Source: Microbacterium sp. Bi121
GTDB lineage: Bacteria; Actinomycetota; Actinomycetes; Actinomycetales; Microbacteriaceae
Reading direction: 5' to 3'
Assembly (NCBI RefSeq): GCF_918698005.1
Contig: NZ_CAKKLJ010000008.1
Location: 1 to 64,000, forward strand
DNA length: 64,000 nucleotides
Below, in pieces: positions 54,126 through 63,101 of this stretch (position 1 is its first letter; each line of letters starts with the position of its first letter). The position numbers were made by a program, and so were the translations under genes. The notes beneath the pieces are model-generated. The model was not told where the DNA came from. It ran no database searches and worked only from the letters and a program-made list of their open reading frames with translations.

Positions 54126-56546
54126 ATGCCGAGCGCGCCGCAGCAGGTCGAGGTCGACGGCAGGCGCCTGCGCCTGACGAACCTCGACAAGGTGATGTAC
54201 CCCGAGACGGGCACGACCAAGGGCGAGGTGATCGCGTATTACACGCGAGTGGCCCCGCTGATGCTGCCCCTGCTCGCCGATCGCCCTGTCACGCGCAAGC
54301 GGTGGGTGGAGGGCGTCGGTACGGTGGATGCCCCGGCTGAGGCGTTCTTCGCGAAGCAGATCGAGCGCGGCGCGCCCACTTGGGTGCGGCATCTGCCGAT
54401 CGAGCACTCGGGCGGCGCGAAGGAGTACCCGATCGCAGCCGATCTGCCCACGCTCGTGTGGATGGCGCAGATCGCGAGCATCGAGCTGCACGTGCCCCAA
54501 TGGCGGTTCGGCCAGGACGGCGAGCGCCGGAACCCCGACCGCCTCGTCCTCGACCTCGACCCCGGGCCCGGCGTCGACCTCGCCCAGTGCGCGCATGTCG
54601 CCCGTCTCGCCCGCGAGATCCTCGGCGACATCGGCCTCGACCCCGTTCCCGTCACAAGCGGCAGCAAGGGCATCCACCTGTACTGCCACCTGGACGGCAC
54701 GCAGTCCAGCGATCAGGCGTCGGCGATCGCTCGTGAACTGGCGCGTTCGATCGAGACGGACCATCCCGACCTCGCCACGAGCACCATGTCGAAGTCGGTC
54801 CGCGGTGGAAAGGTGTTCATCGATTGGAGCCAGAACAACGGCTCGAAGACGACGATCTCGCCGTACTCGCTGCGCGGCCGAGCCCACCCGACCGCGGCGG
54901 CTCCCCGTACCTGGGACGAGCTCGACGATCCGAAGCTCCACCAGCTCGATTTCGGCGAGGTCGCATCGCGCGTGGAAGAAGGCATCGACCCGTTCGCGGG
55001 GTTCGGCCCGTCGTCGGCGGATGCCGTGCTCGCCTCCTACCGGTCGAAGAGGGATGCCTCGCGCACACCGGAACCTGTCCCGGAGCGCACCGTCATCACT
55101 GGGGCCGGCGCCCTCCCCCGTTTCGTCATCCAGGAGCATCACGCCCGGGCCAAGCACTTCGATCTGCGTATCGAGCGCGACGGCGTGCTCGTCAGCTGGG
55201 CCGTACCCAAGGGCGTCCCCGAGACCCCCACCCGCAATCGGCTGGCGGTGATGACCGAACCGCATCCGCTCGAGTACCTGACCTTCCACGGCGAGATCCC
55301 GCACGGCGAGTACGGCGCAGGGACCATGACGATCTGGGACTCCGGCACGGTCGAGCTCGAGAAGTGGCGCGACGACGAGGTGATCGGCACGTTCACGGGG
55401 TCTGGGCCGCTCGGCCGCGCCCGGCTCGCGCTGATCCGCACGGAGGGCTCCGGCGAGAAGTCGTCGTGGCTGCTGCACCGGATGAAGGCACAGGATGCCG
55501 CGCCGAAACATGCCGCGCCGAAGCAGTACGCGGGGCACGCTCCGAAGCGCACATCGCCGCAGAGCACACCGATGCACAGCACGACAGGTGTCGTGAGTCC
55601 GATGCTGGCTGAGTCCGGCACGCCCGGCCTCGCCCGCTCGATCCGCGATGCCTGGACCGAGATCAAGTGGGACGGCATCCGCGCGATCGGGACGTGGCAG
55701 GACGGCCGCCTGCGACTGCACGCCCGCAGCGGCACCGACATCACCGCCCGCTACCCGGAGCTCACCGCCGACGGGGCGCCCCACTTCGCGGCGAATGAGG
55801 CGATCGTCGACGGCGAGATCGTCGCCCTGGATGCCTCCGGCCGGCCGAGCTTCGGGCTCCTCCAGCGCCGCATGCATCTCACGAAGGCGCGCGAGATCGA
55901 GCGCGAGGTCGTGCGAACCCCGATCGCGTATCACCTGTTCGATCTGGTCCGCCTGGACGGCCACGACCTCACCGGCGTGCCTCTGCGCGATCGCCGCGCG
56001 TTGCTCCAGACGCTCGGCGAGAGCGCGGATCGTCCGGTCATCGTGCCCCCCGTGTTCGATGATCTGGATGCCGCGATGCAGACCAGTCGCGAGCTCGACC
56101 TCGAGGGCGTCGTGGTGAAGTCGGCGGGGTCGAAGTATCGTCCAGGCATCCGTTCGGCGGACTGGCTGAAGCTCAAGCACACCCGGACACAGGAGGTCGC
56201 GGTCGCCGGCATCCGCCCTGGCAAGGGCAACCGGTCGGGGACGTTCGGCTCCCTGCTCCTCGGCGTCCCGGATGCCGACGGCACGCTCCGCTACGTCGGC
56301 AGGGTCGGATCGGGATTCGACGATCGGATGCTGCGCGATCTGCTCGCTCAGCTCACCCCGTTGCGCACCGACGACAACCCGCTGGAGGGCGTACCGGATC
56401 TCGATGCCCGCGACGCGCTCTGGGTGCATCCGGAGCTCGTGGGCGAAGTGGAGTTCGCCGGCTGGACGACGGATCGCTCGCTGCGCCATGCCCGCTGGCG
56501 CGGCTTGCGCCCGGACAAGGAGATCGCCGACATCCGCGTCGAGTGA
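54126..56546 (+). CDS. ligD: Multidomain DNA ligase D
   Basis: The 806-residue protein has the domain order polymerase-phosphoesterase-ligase. The primase-like polymerase (about 1-290) has LDLDPGPGVD and SGSKGIHLYCHL. The 3'-phosphoesterase (about 330-460) has HHARAKHFDLRIERDGVL and GEIPHGEYGAG. The ATP ligase (about 490-800) has EIKWDGIRAIG with the adenylated Lys, DGEIVALD and SADWLKLKH. It fills and seals breaks held by Ku. TAGTCT (54114-54119) lies 6 nt before the ATG. Confidence 0.96.
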   Translation: MPSAPQQVEVDGRRLRLTNLDKVMYPETGTTKGEVIAYYTRVAPLMLPLLADRPVTRKRWVEGVGTVDAPAEAFFAKQIERGAPTWVRHLPIEHSGGAKEYPIAADLPTLVWMAQIASIELHVPQWRFGQDGERRNPDRLVLDLDPGPGVDLAQCAHVARLAREILGDIGLDPVPVTSGSKGIHLYCHLDGTQSSDQASAIARELARSIETDHPDLATSTMSKSVRGGKVFIDWSQNNGSKTTISPYSLRGRAHPTAAAPRTWDELDDPKLHQLDFGEVASRVEEGIDPFAGFGPSSADAVLASYRSKRDASRTPEPVPERTVITGAGALPRFVIQEHHARAKHFDLRIERDGVLVSWAVPKGVPETPTRNRLAVMTEPHPLEYLTFHGEIPHGEYGAGTMTIWDSGTVELEKWRDDEVIGTFTGSGPLGRARLALIRTEGSGEKSSWLLHRMKAQDAAPKHAAPKQYAGHAPKRTSPQSTPMHSTTGVVSPMLAESGTPGLARSIRDAWTEIKWDGIRAIGTWQDGRLRLHARSGTDITARYPELTADGAPHFAANEAIVDGEIVALDASGRPSFGLLQRRMHLTKAREIEREVVRTPIAYHLFDLVRLDGHDLTGVPLRDRRALLQTLGESADRPVIVPPVFDDLDAAMQTSRELDLEGVVVKSAGSKYRPGIRSADWLKLKHTRTQEVAVAGIRPGKGNRSGTFGSLLLGVPDADGTLRYVGRVGSGFDDRMLRDLLAQLTPLRTDDNPLEGVPDLDARDALWVHPELVGEVEFAGWTTDRSLRHARWRGLRPDKEIADIRVE

Positions 56547-56552
56547 GAGCTG

Positions 56553-57464
56553 CTAGGCGTGCGTCTCCGCGCACTCCGCCTGCCCGTCGGGTTCCAATTG
56601 GAATGTGGAGTGCTCGACGTCGAAGTGGTCGGCGAGGCAGCCCTGGAGCTGTTCGAGGAGTGCGCCCGCACGTCCCTCGGCGAACACGGCCTGATCGACG
56701 CCGACGTGCGCGGAGAAGACCGGCGCTCCCCTGGTGAGCTGCCACACGTGCACGTCGTGGACGCTGGTGACTCCGTCGAAGCCGAGCAGGTGATCGCGGA
56801 TCTCGCTGACATGGGTGTCCTTCGGCGCGGACTCCGCCAGCACCGAGAACACCTCTCGCAGCAGGGTGATCGCCCGCGGAATGATCATGACGGCGATGAA
56901 CAGGGAGGCGATGGCATCCGCCGGCATCCATCCGGTCGTGACGATGATGATGGCGGCGACGATCACGGCCGCCGAGCCGATCATGTCGCCGAGCACCTCG
57001 AGGTACGCGCCCCGCACGTTGATGTTCGTCCTCTGCGCGGAGCTGAGCAGCCACATCGCGATCGCGTTCGCCGCGAGACCGATGACGGCGACGACGAGCA
57101 TGAGCGGGCCGGCCACCTCGGTGTCGGCGGGCTCGACGAGGCGCCGGACACCCTCGATTCCGACGCTCACCGAGAGCACGATGAGGATGATGGCGTTGAC
57201 CAGGGCTCCGAGCACTTCGGCACGCTGATAGCCGAACGTGCGGCGGTCATCGGCGGGGCGGGCGGCGACCGTGCTGGCGATGAGCGCGATCACGAGCGCC
57301 GAGGCGTCGGTGAACATGTGCGCGGCGTCCGCGAGCAGCGCCAGCGACCCGGTGAGGATCGCGCCGACGATCTGCACGAGCATGACCGTTGCGGTCAGGC
57401 ACAGCGAGATCGTCAGCAGGCGGCGGCTGCCTGAGCCTCTGATCCCGTGCGCGTGGTCGTGCAT
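56553..57464 (-). CDS. Cation diffusion facilitator (metal efflux)
   Basis: The 303-residue CDF transporter has six helices, an N-terminal His cluster (MHDHAHG), the site HMFTDASALVIALIAS on helix 2 and GDMIGSAAVIVAAIIIVTTGW on helix 5 with the metal-binding Asp residues. A C-terminal cytoplasmic dimer domain follows (TSVHDVHVWQLT). It likely exports Zn, Co or Cd. TAGCCT (57476-57471) lies 6 nt before the ATG, and a Zur/Fur-like palindrome lies further upstream. Confidence 0.9.
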   Translation of the reverse strand: MHDHAHGIRGSGSRRLLTISLCLTATVMLVQIVGAILTGSLALLADAAHMFTDASALVIALIASTVAARPADDRRTFGYQRAEVLGALVNAIILIVLSVSVGIEGVRRLVEPADTEVAGPLMLVVAVIGLAANAIAMWLLSSAQRTNINVRGAYLEVLGDMIGSAAVIVAAIIIVTTGWMPADAIASLFIAVMIIPRAITLLREVFSVLAESAPKDTHVSEIRDHLLGFDGVTSVHDVHVWQLTRGAPVFSAHVGVDQAVFAEGRAGALLEQLQGCLADHFDVEHSTFQLEPDGQAECAETHA

Positions 57465-57520
57465 GTATCCAGGCTACGAGCGAAACCACGCGTCAGAGGC
57501 GTTTTCGCCTAGTCGGGAAG

Positions 57521-57537
57521 GGTAACGATTCTCACTA
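57521..57537. promoter_or_regulatory. Zur/Fur-like operator upstream of the CDF gene
   Basis: GGTAACGATTCTCACTA resembles the Zur/Fur-type core in which TGA and TCA arms flank AATNATT; arms and centre match only partly. It lies about 45 bp upstream of the predicted -10 of the metal exporter gene, a position suited to activation. Confidence 0.35.
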
Positions 57538-57569
57538 GCATCCGCTCTCCCGTCCGATGACGGGATGCC

Positions 57570-57617
57570 GTATCACTTCGGTCGGTTCTGGCGCTGAATA
57601 ACCGACGAAAGTGATAC
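57570..57617. terminator. Terminator hairpin after rdgB
   Basis: GTATCACTT with inner GGTCGGTT pairs with AACCGAC and AAGTGATAC across a loop of about 12 nt. It lies 24 bp past the rdgB stop, so it ends the murI-rph-rdgB operon. Confidence 0.75.
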
Positions 57618-57640
57618 AGCACGCGTCCGGTCGCGGCGCC

Positions 57641-58234
57641 TCAGAGGGTCTTCAGCAGCGGCACGAATACCTCGAAGGCGCGGGCCCGATGCGACTGCGA
57701 CTGCTTCTCCTCGCTGGACAGCTCAGCGGTGGTGCGCTCGGCACCCTCCGCCTGTCCGTCCGGGATGAAGATCGGGTCGTAGCCGAATCCACCCGCACCG
57801 GCGGCGGAGTGCGCGAGTCGGCCCGGCCAGACGCCCTCGACGGTCTGCTCCACGCCCGCAGGCGTCACGAGCGCGATCGTCGAGACGAACTGAGCCGTGC
57901 GATGCGGATCGGCGATGTCGGCGAGCTGATCGAGCAGCAGCTCGAGGTTCGCCGTCGCGTCCTTCTTCTGCCCCGCCCAGTAGGCGGAGAAGATGCCCGG
58001 CGATCCGCCGAGCACGTCCACGCAGATCCCCGAATCATCGGCCATGGCAGGGAGCCCGGTGTGGGCGGCGGCCGCACGAGCCTTGATCAGAGCGTTCTCC
58101 GCGAACGTGACACCGTCTTCGACCGGCTCAGGACCGTCGTATCCGACGACCTCGAGATCCGGGCGGGTCATCGCCACGATCTGCTGGAACTCAGAGACCT
58201 TGTGCGGATTGTGCGTGGCGAGAACGACCTTCAT
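57641..58234 (-). CDS. rdgB: XTP/dITP pyrophosphatase
   Basis: House-cleaning enzyme of 197 residues that removes non-canonical purine nucleotides. Motifs are VLATHNPHKVSEFQ, TFAENALIKARAAA, MADDSGICVDVLGG and GFGYDPIFIPDG, and the C-terminal SHRARAF. It is last in murI-rph-rdgB; its ATG is 2 bp past the rph stop. Confidence 0.95.
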   Translation of the reverse strand: MKVVLATHNPHKVSEFQQIVAMTRPDLEVVGYDGPEPVEDGVTFAENALIKARAAAAHTGLPAMADDSGICVDVLGGSPGIFSAYWAGQKKDATANLELLLDQLADIADPHRTAQFVSTIALVTPAGVEQTVEGVWPGRLAHSAAGAGGFGYDPIFIPDGQAEGAERTTAELSSEEKQSQSHRARAFEVFVPLLKTL

Positions 58235-58236
58235 CG

Positions 58237-58974
58237 TCACTCGCCTGCGAGCGCTGCGAGCTGGTGCTCCTTCAACGTCGCGCATCCGGCGACGCCGAGC
58301 TCGAGCAGAGCATCGAGTTCGCGCTTGTCGAACGGCGCTCCCTCGGCGGTGCCCTGCACCTCGACGAACAGCCCACGACCGGTGACGACGATGTTCATGT
58401 CGGTCTCGGCGCGGACGTCCTCGACGTACGGCAGGTCGAGCATCGGCTCGCCGTCGATGATTCCCACTGACACCGCGGCGACGGAGTCGATCAGGGGCGT
58501 GGCGTTCTTGCCGATGAACTTCTTGGCACGGCCCCACTCGATCGCATCAGCCAGAGCGACGTAGGCGCCGGTGATCGCCGCCGTGCGTGTTCCGCCGTCG
58601 GCCTGCAGGACGTCGCAGTCGATGACGATCGTGTTCTCGCCGAGTGCCTTCGTGTCGACGACGGCGCGCAGCGCGCGGCCGATCAGGCGCGAGATCTCGT
58701 GCGTGCGTCCGCCGATCCGACCCTTGACGCTCTCACGGTCGTTGCGGCTGTTCGTCGCCCGCGGCAGCATCGCGTACTCCGCCGTGACCCAGCCCTTGCC
58801 CTTGCCTGTGAGCCAGCGAGGCACGCCGTTGGTGAAGGATGCCGTGCACAGCACCTTCGTGCCGCCGAAGCTGATGAGGGCCGATCCCTCGGCGTTCGCG
58901 CTCCAGCCGCGTTCGATCGTGATCTCGCGGAGCTGGTCCGTAGCGCGGCCATCCGCGCGGACGATGTCAGACAT
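58237..58974 (-). CDS. rph: Ribonuclease PH
   Basis: Phosphorolytic 3'-exonuclease for tRNA trimming, 245 residues. The sequence [18 protein letters not shown] and [11 protein letters not shown] (phosphate-binding Arg), [34 protein letters not shown] are all present, so the protein looks active. The start overlaps murI by 8 bp. Confidence 0.96.
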   Translation of the reverse strand: MSDIVRADGRATDQLREITIERGWSANAEGSALISFGGTKVLCTASFTNGVPRWLTGKGKGWVTAEYAMLPRATNSRNDRESVKGRIGGRTHEISRLIGRALRAVVDTKALGENTIVIDCDVLQADGGTRTAAITGAYVALADAIEWGRAKKFIGKNATPLIDSVAAVSVGIIDGEPMLDLPYVEDVRAETDMNIVVTGRGLFVEVQGTAEGAPFDKRELDALLELGVAGCATLKEHQLAALAGE

Positions 58975-59836
58975 GGGTTTCCTTCGGGTCGGATGCCGTG
59001 TTCTCGGCGAGTTCGGAGAGATCGGGGAGGGTGATGACGCCGGTCTGCACGTGCTGCACGTCGCGGACCTCTGTGCCCATCAGACGGTTGGCGAGCGCGG
59101 TGAACTCCTCGGTGGACTCCCCCGTCGCCTCGTACACGTACGTGGCTCGCGCGTCAGCAGGTGCGAGCAGGTCGCCGCGCATCAGTTGCCGGTAGACGTC
59201 ACCGGCGGTCTCGTCGTCGCTCGAGACCAGCGACACGCCCTCGCCCATCACGTAGCTGATCGCCCCGCGCAGGAACGGGTAGTGCGTGCATCCGAGCACG
59301 AGCGTGTCGACGTCGGCATCGCGCAGCGGCGCGAGATACTCCTCGGCGGTGGCCATGACTTCTGGTGTACCGGTGACGCCGGCCTCGACGAACTCGACGA
59401 AACGAGGGCAGGCCGCACTGAACACCTCCAGCTGCTCGTTGACCTCGAGCATGTCCTGATAGGCCCGCGAACCGATCGTGCCGACCGTGCCGATCACGCC
59501 GACGCGGCCGTTGCGGGTCGTCGAGACGGCGCGGCGCACCGCGGGGCCGATGACCTCGACGACGGGCACGTCGTAGCGCTCGCGCGCGTCGCGCAGCATG
59601 GCGGCGGATGCCGTGTTGCAGGCGATCACGAGCATCTTGACGCCCTGGTCGACGAGCGTGTCGAGCACCTCGAGCGAGTAGCGGCGCACGTCGGCGATGG
59701 GCTTGGGGCCGTACGGCGAATGCAGGGTGTCGCCGATGTAGACGAAGGATTCGCGCGGCAGCTGGGCACGGATCGCGCGGGCCACGGTGAGTCCGCCGAC
59801 ACCGGAGTCGAAGATGCCGATCGGTGCCGCGTTCAT
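58967..59836 (-). CDS. murI: Glutamate racemase
   Basis: Makes D-glutamate for peptidoglycan. The 289-residue protein has [11 protein letters not shown] at the N-terminus and the two catalytic Cys in IACNTASA and [15 protein letters not shown] (59850-59845) lies 8 nt before the ATG, which predicts a leaderless mRNA. It is first of murI-rph-rdgB and divergent from pncB. Confidence 0.96.
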   Translation of the reverse strand: MNAAPIGIFDSGVGGLTVARAIRAQLPRESFVYIGDTLHSPYGPKPIADVRRYSLEVLDTLVDQGVKMLVIACNTASAAMLRDARERYDVPVVEVIGPAVRRAVSTTRNGRVGVIGTVGTIGSRAYQDMLEVNEQLEVFSAACPRFVEFVEAGVTGTPEVMATAEEYLAPLRDADVDTLVLGCTHYPFLRGAISYVMGEGVSLVSSDDETAGDVYRQLMRGDLLAPADARATYVYEATGESTEEFTALANRLMGTEVRDVQHVQTGVITLPDLSELAENTASDPKETHV

Positions 59837-59897
59837 GACTCACCAGCCTACCCTTCCCGGCGCTCGGCGGCCGGAGCGGCGCCAGTAGGCTGAGTGG

Positions 59898-61223
59898 ATG
59901 ACCTCGTCGACGGCGCTGCTCACCGACCGCTACGAACTCACCATGCTGGGCGCGGCCCTGCGTGACGGAACCGCCGCTCGCCCCAGCGTGTTCGAGCTGT
60001 TCGCCCGCCGGCTGTCCGGCGGACGTCGTTTCGGCGTCGTGGCCGGAACGGGGCGCCTGCTGTCGCTGCTGCGCGATTTCCGCTTCGGCGAAGACGAGCT
60101 GCGATTCCTGCGGGACAAGAACGTCGTGGATGCCGACACGCTCACGTATCTGGAGAACTACCGGTTCACCGGATCGATCCGCGGCTACCGCGAGGGCGAG
60201 CTGTACTTCCCCGGCTCCCCCCTCCTCACCGTCGAGGGCACCTTCGCCGACGCCGTGGTGCTGGAGACGATCGCATTGAGCGTCCTGAACCACGACTCGG
60301 CGGTCGCGACAGCGGCATCCCGCATGAGCATCGCCGCCGGCGAGCGCCCGCTCGCGGAGATGGGCTCACGACGTGCAGCCGAGCACTCGGCGGTGGCCGC
60401 CGCCCGCGCTGCGTACATCGCCGGCTTCGGCGCCACCAGCAACCTCGAGGCCGGGCGGCTGTGGGGCATCCCGACGATGGGCACCGCCGCCCACTCCTGG
60501 ACTCTCCTGCACGACTCCGAAGAGGCCGCGTTCCGCGCTCAGATCGACAGTCTCGGCACCGGCACGACACTGCTCGTGGATACCTATGACATCCGCGAGG
60601 GCGTCGCCACCGCTGTGCGCGTCGCCGGCACCGACCTCGGCGGCGTCCGGCTCGACTCCGGCGATCTCCCGACGGTCGCCGCTGCCGTGCGCACCCAGTT
60701 GGACGAGCTGGGCGCTGTGAACACGAAGATCACCGTGACGAGCGACCTCGACGAGTACGCGATCGCGGCTCTTGCGGCATCCCCCGTCGACTTCTACGGC
60801 GTCGGGACGTCCGTCGTCACCGGCTCCGGATATCCGACGGCCGGGATGGTCTACAAACTCGTCGCCAGGCAGGATGCCGGCGGCGGCTGGGTCAGCGTCG
60901 CCAAGGCTTCGACGGACAAGGGTTCGAAGGGCGGCCGCAAGGCCGCGTTCCGCATGCTGCAGGGCGGGGCTGCCACGGCCGAGACCATCGTCGTCTCCGA
61001 CGGGTTCGAAGCTCTGGGTTCGGCGGCGGAGCACCCGGACTCCCGGCCGCTCCAGGTCGCGCTGGTCGAAGCAGGAGACATCGACACCTCGTATGAAGGG
61101 GCGTCAGGGACGGCATCCGCTCGAGAGCACCACCTGCGCGTGCGCGAGGAGCTGCCCGTGCGCGCACTCGCGCTCAGCAAGTCCGACCCGGCGATCCCGA
61201 CGGTCTTCGTCGATCAGGGGTGA
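59898..61223 (+). CDS. pncB: Nicotinate phosphoribosyltransferase
   Basis: NAD salvage enzyme of 441 residues, converting nicotinate and PRPP to nicotinate mononucleotide. Features are LLTDRYELTMLGAAL, the GSRRAAEHSAV loop, GTAAHSWTLLHD with the conserved His that is phosphorylated, VRLDSGDL and GVGTSVVTG. TAGGCT (59886-59891) lies 6 nt before the ATG. Convergent with the DUF3039 gene, 6 bp apart. Confidence 0.95.
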   Translation: MTSSTALLTDRYELTMLGAALRDGTAARPSVFELFARRLSGGRRFGVVAGTGRLLSLLRDFRFGEDELRFLRDKNVVDADTLTYLENYRFTGSIRGYREGELYFPGSPLLTVEGTFADAVVLETIALSVLNHDSAVATAASRMSIAAGERPLAEMGSRRAAEHSAVAAARAAYIAGFGATSNLEAGRLWGIPTMGTAAHSWTLLHDSEEAAFRAQIDSLGTGTTLLVDTYDIREGVATAVRVAGTDLGGVRLDSGDLPTVAAAVRTQLDELGAVNTKITVTSDLDEYAIAALAASPVDFYGVGTSVVTGSGYPTAGMVYKLVARQDAGGGWVSVAKASTDKGSKGGRKAAFRMLQGGAATAETIVVSDGFEALGSAAEHPDSRPLQVALVEAGDIDTSYEGASGTASAREHHLRVREELPVRALALSKSDPAIPTVFVDQG

Positions 61224-61229
61224 TGGGCG

Positions 61230-61496
61230 TCAGCCGACCATCGACTCGTAGATCTCCTTGCACGTCGGGCAGATCGGGAACTTCTCCGGGTCGCGACCAG
61301 GCGTCCACTTCTTGCCGCACAGCGCTCGCACCGGCTTGCCGGTGATCGCCGACTCGAGGATCTTGTCCTTCTTGACGTAGTGCGAGAAGCGCTCGTGGTC
61401 GCCCGGCTCGAGATTCTCTTCCTTGAGAAGTTCTTCCAGTTCGCGATCAAGCGTTGCCACGCCGCCCTGATCGGGGCTGTCCAGCGGAGTACTCAT
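61230..61496 (-). CDS. DUF3039 family protein
   Basis: The 88-residue protein is conserved in actinobacteria: HERFSHYVKKDKILESAITGKPVRALCGKKW, and CPTCKEIYESM at the C-terminus. The Cys residues suggest a single zinc site. No function is known. TAGACT lies 6 nt before the ATG. It is usually found near pncB, as here. Confidence 0.85.
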   Translation of the reverse strand: MSTPLDSPDQGGVATLDRELEELLKEENLEPGDHERFSHYVKKDKILESAITGKPVRALCGKKWTPGRDPEKFPICPTCKEIYESMVG

Positions 61497-61535
61497 GCGC
61501 TGAGTCTAATCGCCGGGCGCGCCGTCGGGGTGGTC

Positions 61536-63101
61536 TCAAGCGGTCTCGACGAACTCCATGAGACGCGTCCCGCCGCGATCCCAGACGAGTCCGCCGATCG
61601 CGGCTCCGGCGGCGAGGAGCACGATGCCTGACGCCGTCCCCACCCAGAAGGTGGCGGGGTTGTACGAATCGTCCTCGATCACCGTCATGACGAACAGCCA
61701 GATGGTCGGAGCGCTCAGCACCAGGGCGCCGATGAAACCGATCGCCGGTGCGTATCCAGCACGGGATGCCGAACGCTGCGGCTGCTGGAACGGACTGTCA
61801 CCAGGGCGCGAGACCGCGTAAGGCGAGGTGACCGACAGGATGCTGGAGACCCCGAGACCACCCAGGAAGAGGTTTGCAGCAAGACCGATCATCGGCATCA
61901 GCAGATACCAGCTGTCGACCAGGGCCAGGCTGACAGGGATCGCGATGGCGAGCACCGGGATCGCGACGAGCGCGATCGGGACGAGGCGGCCGAGCCGGTC
62001 GGCAGCACCGCGGATGCCGCTCGCGACGTGGACCCAGAGCGCTGTGGAGTCGTACGCGGCATCGTTGTGGGGTAGCCAGCCGAAGAAGAGCGCCATGACC
62101 GGAACCGGCACGAGGGCCGCGATGTACAGCGGAACCCCTGCCACCAGCAGCGGGAAGACGGTCAGCACACCGGCGATCGGCACGATCACGAAGTTGACGA
62201 TGTAGCGGCGATCACGGAACCAGTACACGAGGCTCCGCGCGGCGATCGCACCGAACGCGTTCGCCGGCAGCAGCCCGAACCATCCGAGACCGGACCGCTC
62301 GCGGGCCATCGTCGGCCGATCAGTGGTCGTCAGCAGCCGCCGCACGAGCCAGGTCCAGCACATCCAGAGCGCGATCACGGTCGCGACAGAGATGAGGCCG
62401 CTCAGCCACGCTCCCGACTCGTCGCCGGCCGCGACGGCCAGGGCGAATCCGGGGACTGCGGCGAGCGGCGTGGATGCGATGACGTTGGCCGCCGCGGCGA
62501 CGGCGTCCGGTACACGGCCGTCCCACTCCAGGGATCCGAGGAACACCGCTGCGGGGAAGGCGACGACGATCACGGCGAGCACGAACAGAGCGGTGAGTTC
62601 TCGGGAACGTCGTTCCGGCAGCAGCAGGGCGCTGATCGCCATGCCGATGCGCGCGGCGACAGCGAGGGAGATGACGCCGAACACGGCGGTGATCACGGCG
62701 CCCCAGACCGGTGTGCCCAGTGCGACGAGCGTGACGACGAAGCACGCGGCGACGGCGATGAGGGCGAATGAGGGCACGCTCACCATCGACGCGAAGCCGA
62801 GGATCCACGGCATCGCACGATCGTCGACGCCGAACACGCGGAACCGTCGCGGGTCGAGCTGATCGGCCGTGCCGGTGAGGATCGGACCGACGAGGAATCC
62901 CAGCACCGCCGCGGCGCTGCCCAGCACGATCACGGTCCTGGCTGCGGTCAGCGGGGCATCGGACAGGCTCAGCAGGGCGACGCAGACGACCGCGGTCGCC
63001 GCCACGAGCGCAGCCAGCCCGATGATCGTGCGCACCACTCGGTCGCCCCGCAGGGCGCCGAGCATGAGCGCGATCCTCAGTCGGAGAACGTGTGCAACCA
63101 C
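61536..63101 (-). CDS. ABC-2-type exporter permease
   Basis: The 521-residue membrane protein has 12-14 predicted helices in several blocks. The frame starts VVAHVLRLRIALMLGALRG, the standard beginning for this actinobacterial permease group. GTG 63101 is chosen because GGAGGGG lies just upstream; it overlaps the ATPase gene by 25 bp. ATG 63065 is a possible shorter start. The substrate is unknown; together with the ATPase it forms an exporter. Confidence 0.8.
   Translation of the reverse strand: MVAHVLRLRIALMLGALRGDRVVRTIIGLAALVAATAVVCVALLSLSDAPLTAARTVIVLGSAAAVLGFLVGPILTGTADQLDPRRFRVFGVDDRAMPWILGFASMVSVPSFALIAVAACFVVTLVALGTPVWGAVITAVFGVISLAVAARIGMAISALLLPERRSRELTALFVLAVIVVAFPAAVFLGSLEWDGRVPDAVAAAANVIASTPLAAVPGFALAVAAGDESGAWLSGLISVATVIALWMCWTWLVRRLLTTTDRPTMARERSGLGWFGLLPANAFGAIAARSLVYWFRDRRYIVNFVIVPIAGVLTVFPLLVAGVPLYIAALVPVPVMALFFGWLPHNDAAYDSTALWVHVASGIRGAADRLGRLVPIALVAIPVLAIAIPVSLALVDSWYLLMPMIGLAANLFLGGLGVSSILSVTSPYAVSRPGDSPFQQPQRSASRAGYAPAIGFIGALVLSAPTIWLFVMTVIEDDSYNPATFWVGTASGIVLLAAGAAIGGLVWDRGGTRLMEFVETA

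Noticed and set aside
54069-56489. An 806-codon open frame antisense to ligD
   Set aside because: It mirrors the high-GC codon pattern of ligD and encodes no recognisable domain.
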